From positions 1-5,078 of the forward strand of contig JAUVEX010000069.1 of NCBI GenBank assembly GCA_030594585.1: DNA of 5,078 nucleotides, written 5' to 3'. The DNA comes from an archaeon. GTDB lineage: Archaea > EX4484-52 > B79-G9. Numbering within the stretch: the first letter of the stretch is position 1; every line of letters starts with the position of its first letter. Below, one piece after another: positions 4,862 through 5,078 of this stretch. The notes below the pieces were generated by a model, which was given only the letters and a program-made list of their open reading frames with translations, was not told the origin of the DNA and searched no databases. Position numbers and translations under genes: made by a program.

Positions 4862-5078
4862 AATACGACTCAAAAAAAGATGTTACAACAACATGGATTC
4901 CAAAAACCGACCTTGGAAGAAAGGTAGTAAATGGTGAAATAACATCCATAAAAGAAATATTCGATAAAGGCCTTAAGATAAGAGAACCGGAAATTGTCGA
5001 TTATCTTATTCCTGAAATAAAAGAAGAGATAATCTATCTTGGCGGAGTGCCGGGGAAGGGCGGCGGAAAGAAAAGAAC
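4858..5078 (+). CDS. rps5: 30S ribosomal protein S5 (uS5), N-terminal part, cut by the window end
   Basis: Seventy-three full codons are visible, and the reading frame runs off the window. S5 sits on the 30S body near the mRNA entry channel and contributes to decoding accuracy. The archaeal N-terminal signature is clear: TTWIPKTDLGRKV (11-23), GEITSIKEIFDKGLKIREPE (26-45), then IVDYLIPEIKEE. Residues 61-73 (LGGVPGKGGGKKR) differ from the 'V...TDAGRR' type of sequence I expect in most archaeal S5. From memory, Gly/Lys-rich 'GK.GGGKR' versions occur in some DPANN lineages. The ATG overlaps the L18 stop as ATGA, with an SD at 4847-4852. The central double-stranded-RNA-binding fold lies beyond the window. 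Confidence 0.93.
   Translation, partial: MKYDSKKDVTTTWIPKTDLGRKVVNGEITSIKEIFDKGLKIREPEIVDYLIPEIKEEIIYLGGVPGKGGGKKR

Noticed and set aside
4728..4937. A 69-codon plus-strand frame overlapping the end of L18 and the start of S5
   Set aside because: It is out of frame with both L18 and S5, which have family matches and proper SD sites; it is a shadow frame.

Overview
The window is an uninterrupted stretch of an archaeal ribosomal-protein operon (spc type), with every gene on the + strand. The archaeal/eukaryotic proteins S4e, L32e and L19e rule out a bacterium. So do the gene order L14-L24-S4e-L5-S14-S8-L6-L32e-(small zinc ribbon)-L19e-L18-S5, the archaeal forms of L5, L6, L18 and S5, and Shine-Dalgarno (SD) sites of the GGTGAT type. 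The DNA is A-rich on the coding strand, with heavy use of AAA for Lys. Three features suggest a DPANN-like, possibly Woesearchaeota-related, genome: an S14 lengthened at its N-terminus, a Gly/Lys-rich 'GKGGGKKR' segment in S5, and very tight gene packing. That placement comes from remembered family features and is tentative.

Layout: 2-112 is the C-terminal end of L14. Then come L24 (125-556), S4e (562-1290), L5 (1297-1830), S14 (1841-2068), S8 (2081-2467), L6 (2477-2992) and L32e (2998-3552). A 59-residue two-knuckle zinc-ribbon protein that I cannot name follows (3559-3738). L19e (3749-4189), L18 (4196-4861) and the first 73 codons of S5 (4858 to the window end) complete the window. Gaps are 5-12 bases, and L18/S5 overlap by ATGA, so there is no room for internal promoters or terminators between genes and no gene-free region to describe.

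The named genes encode parts of both ribosomal subunits: 30S (S4e, S14, S8, S5) and 50S (L14, L24, L5, L6, L32e, L19e, L18). They are probably made from one polycistronic message. Every start has an SD-like hexamer whose first base lies 9-11 nt upstream. In seven of eleven junctions that hexamer contains or shares a base with the stop codon of the preceding gene, which implies translational coupling. This rule also settles starts that longest-ORF calling would place too far upstream (S4e, L6, L32e), and it supports the GTG starts of S14 and the small zinc-ribbon gene.

The most unusual items are the extra zinc-ribbon gene between L32e and L19e, and the C-terminal extension of L18. Its DNA is much more GC-rich than its surroundings and holds two related palindromes with C(T/A)AAAG cores, as if a small repeat element had been domesticated into the reading frame.
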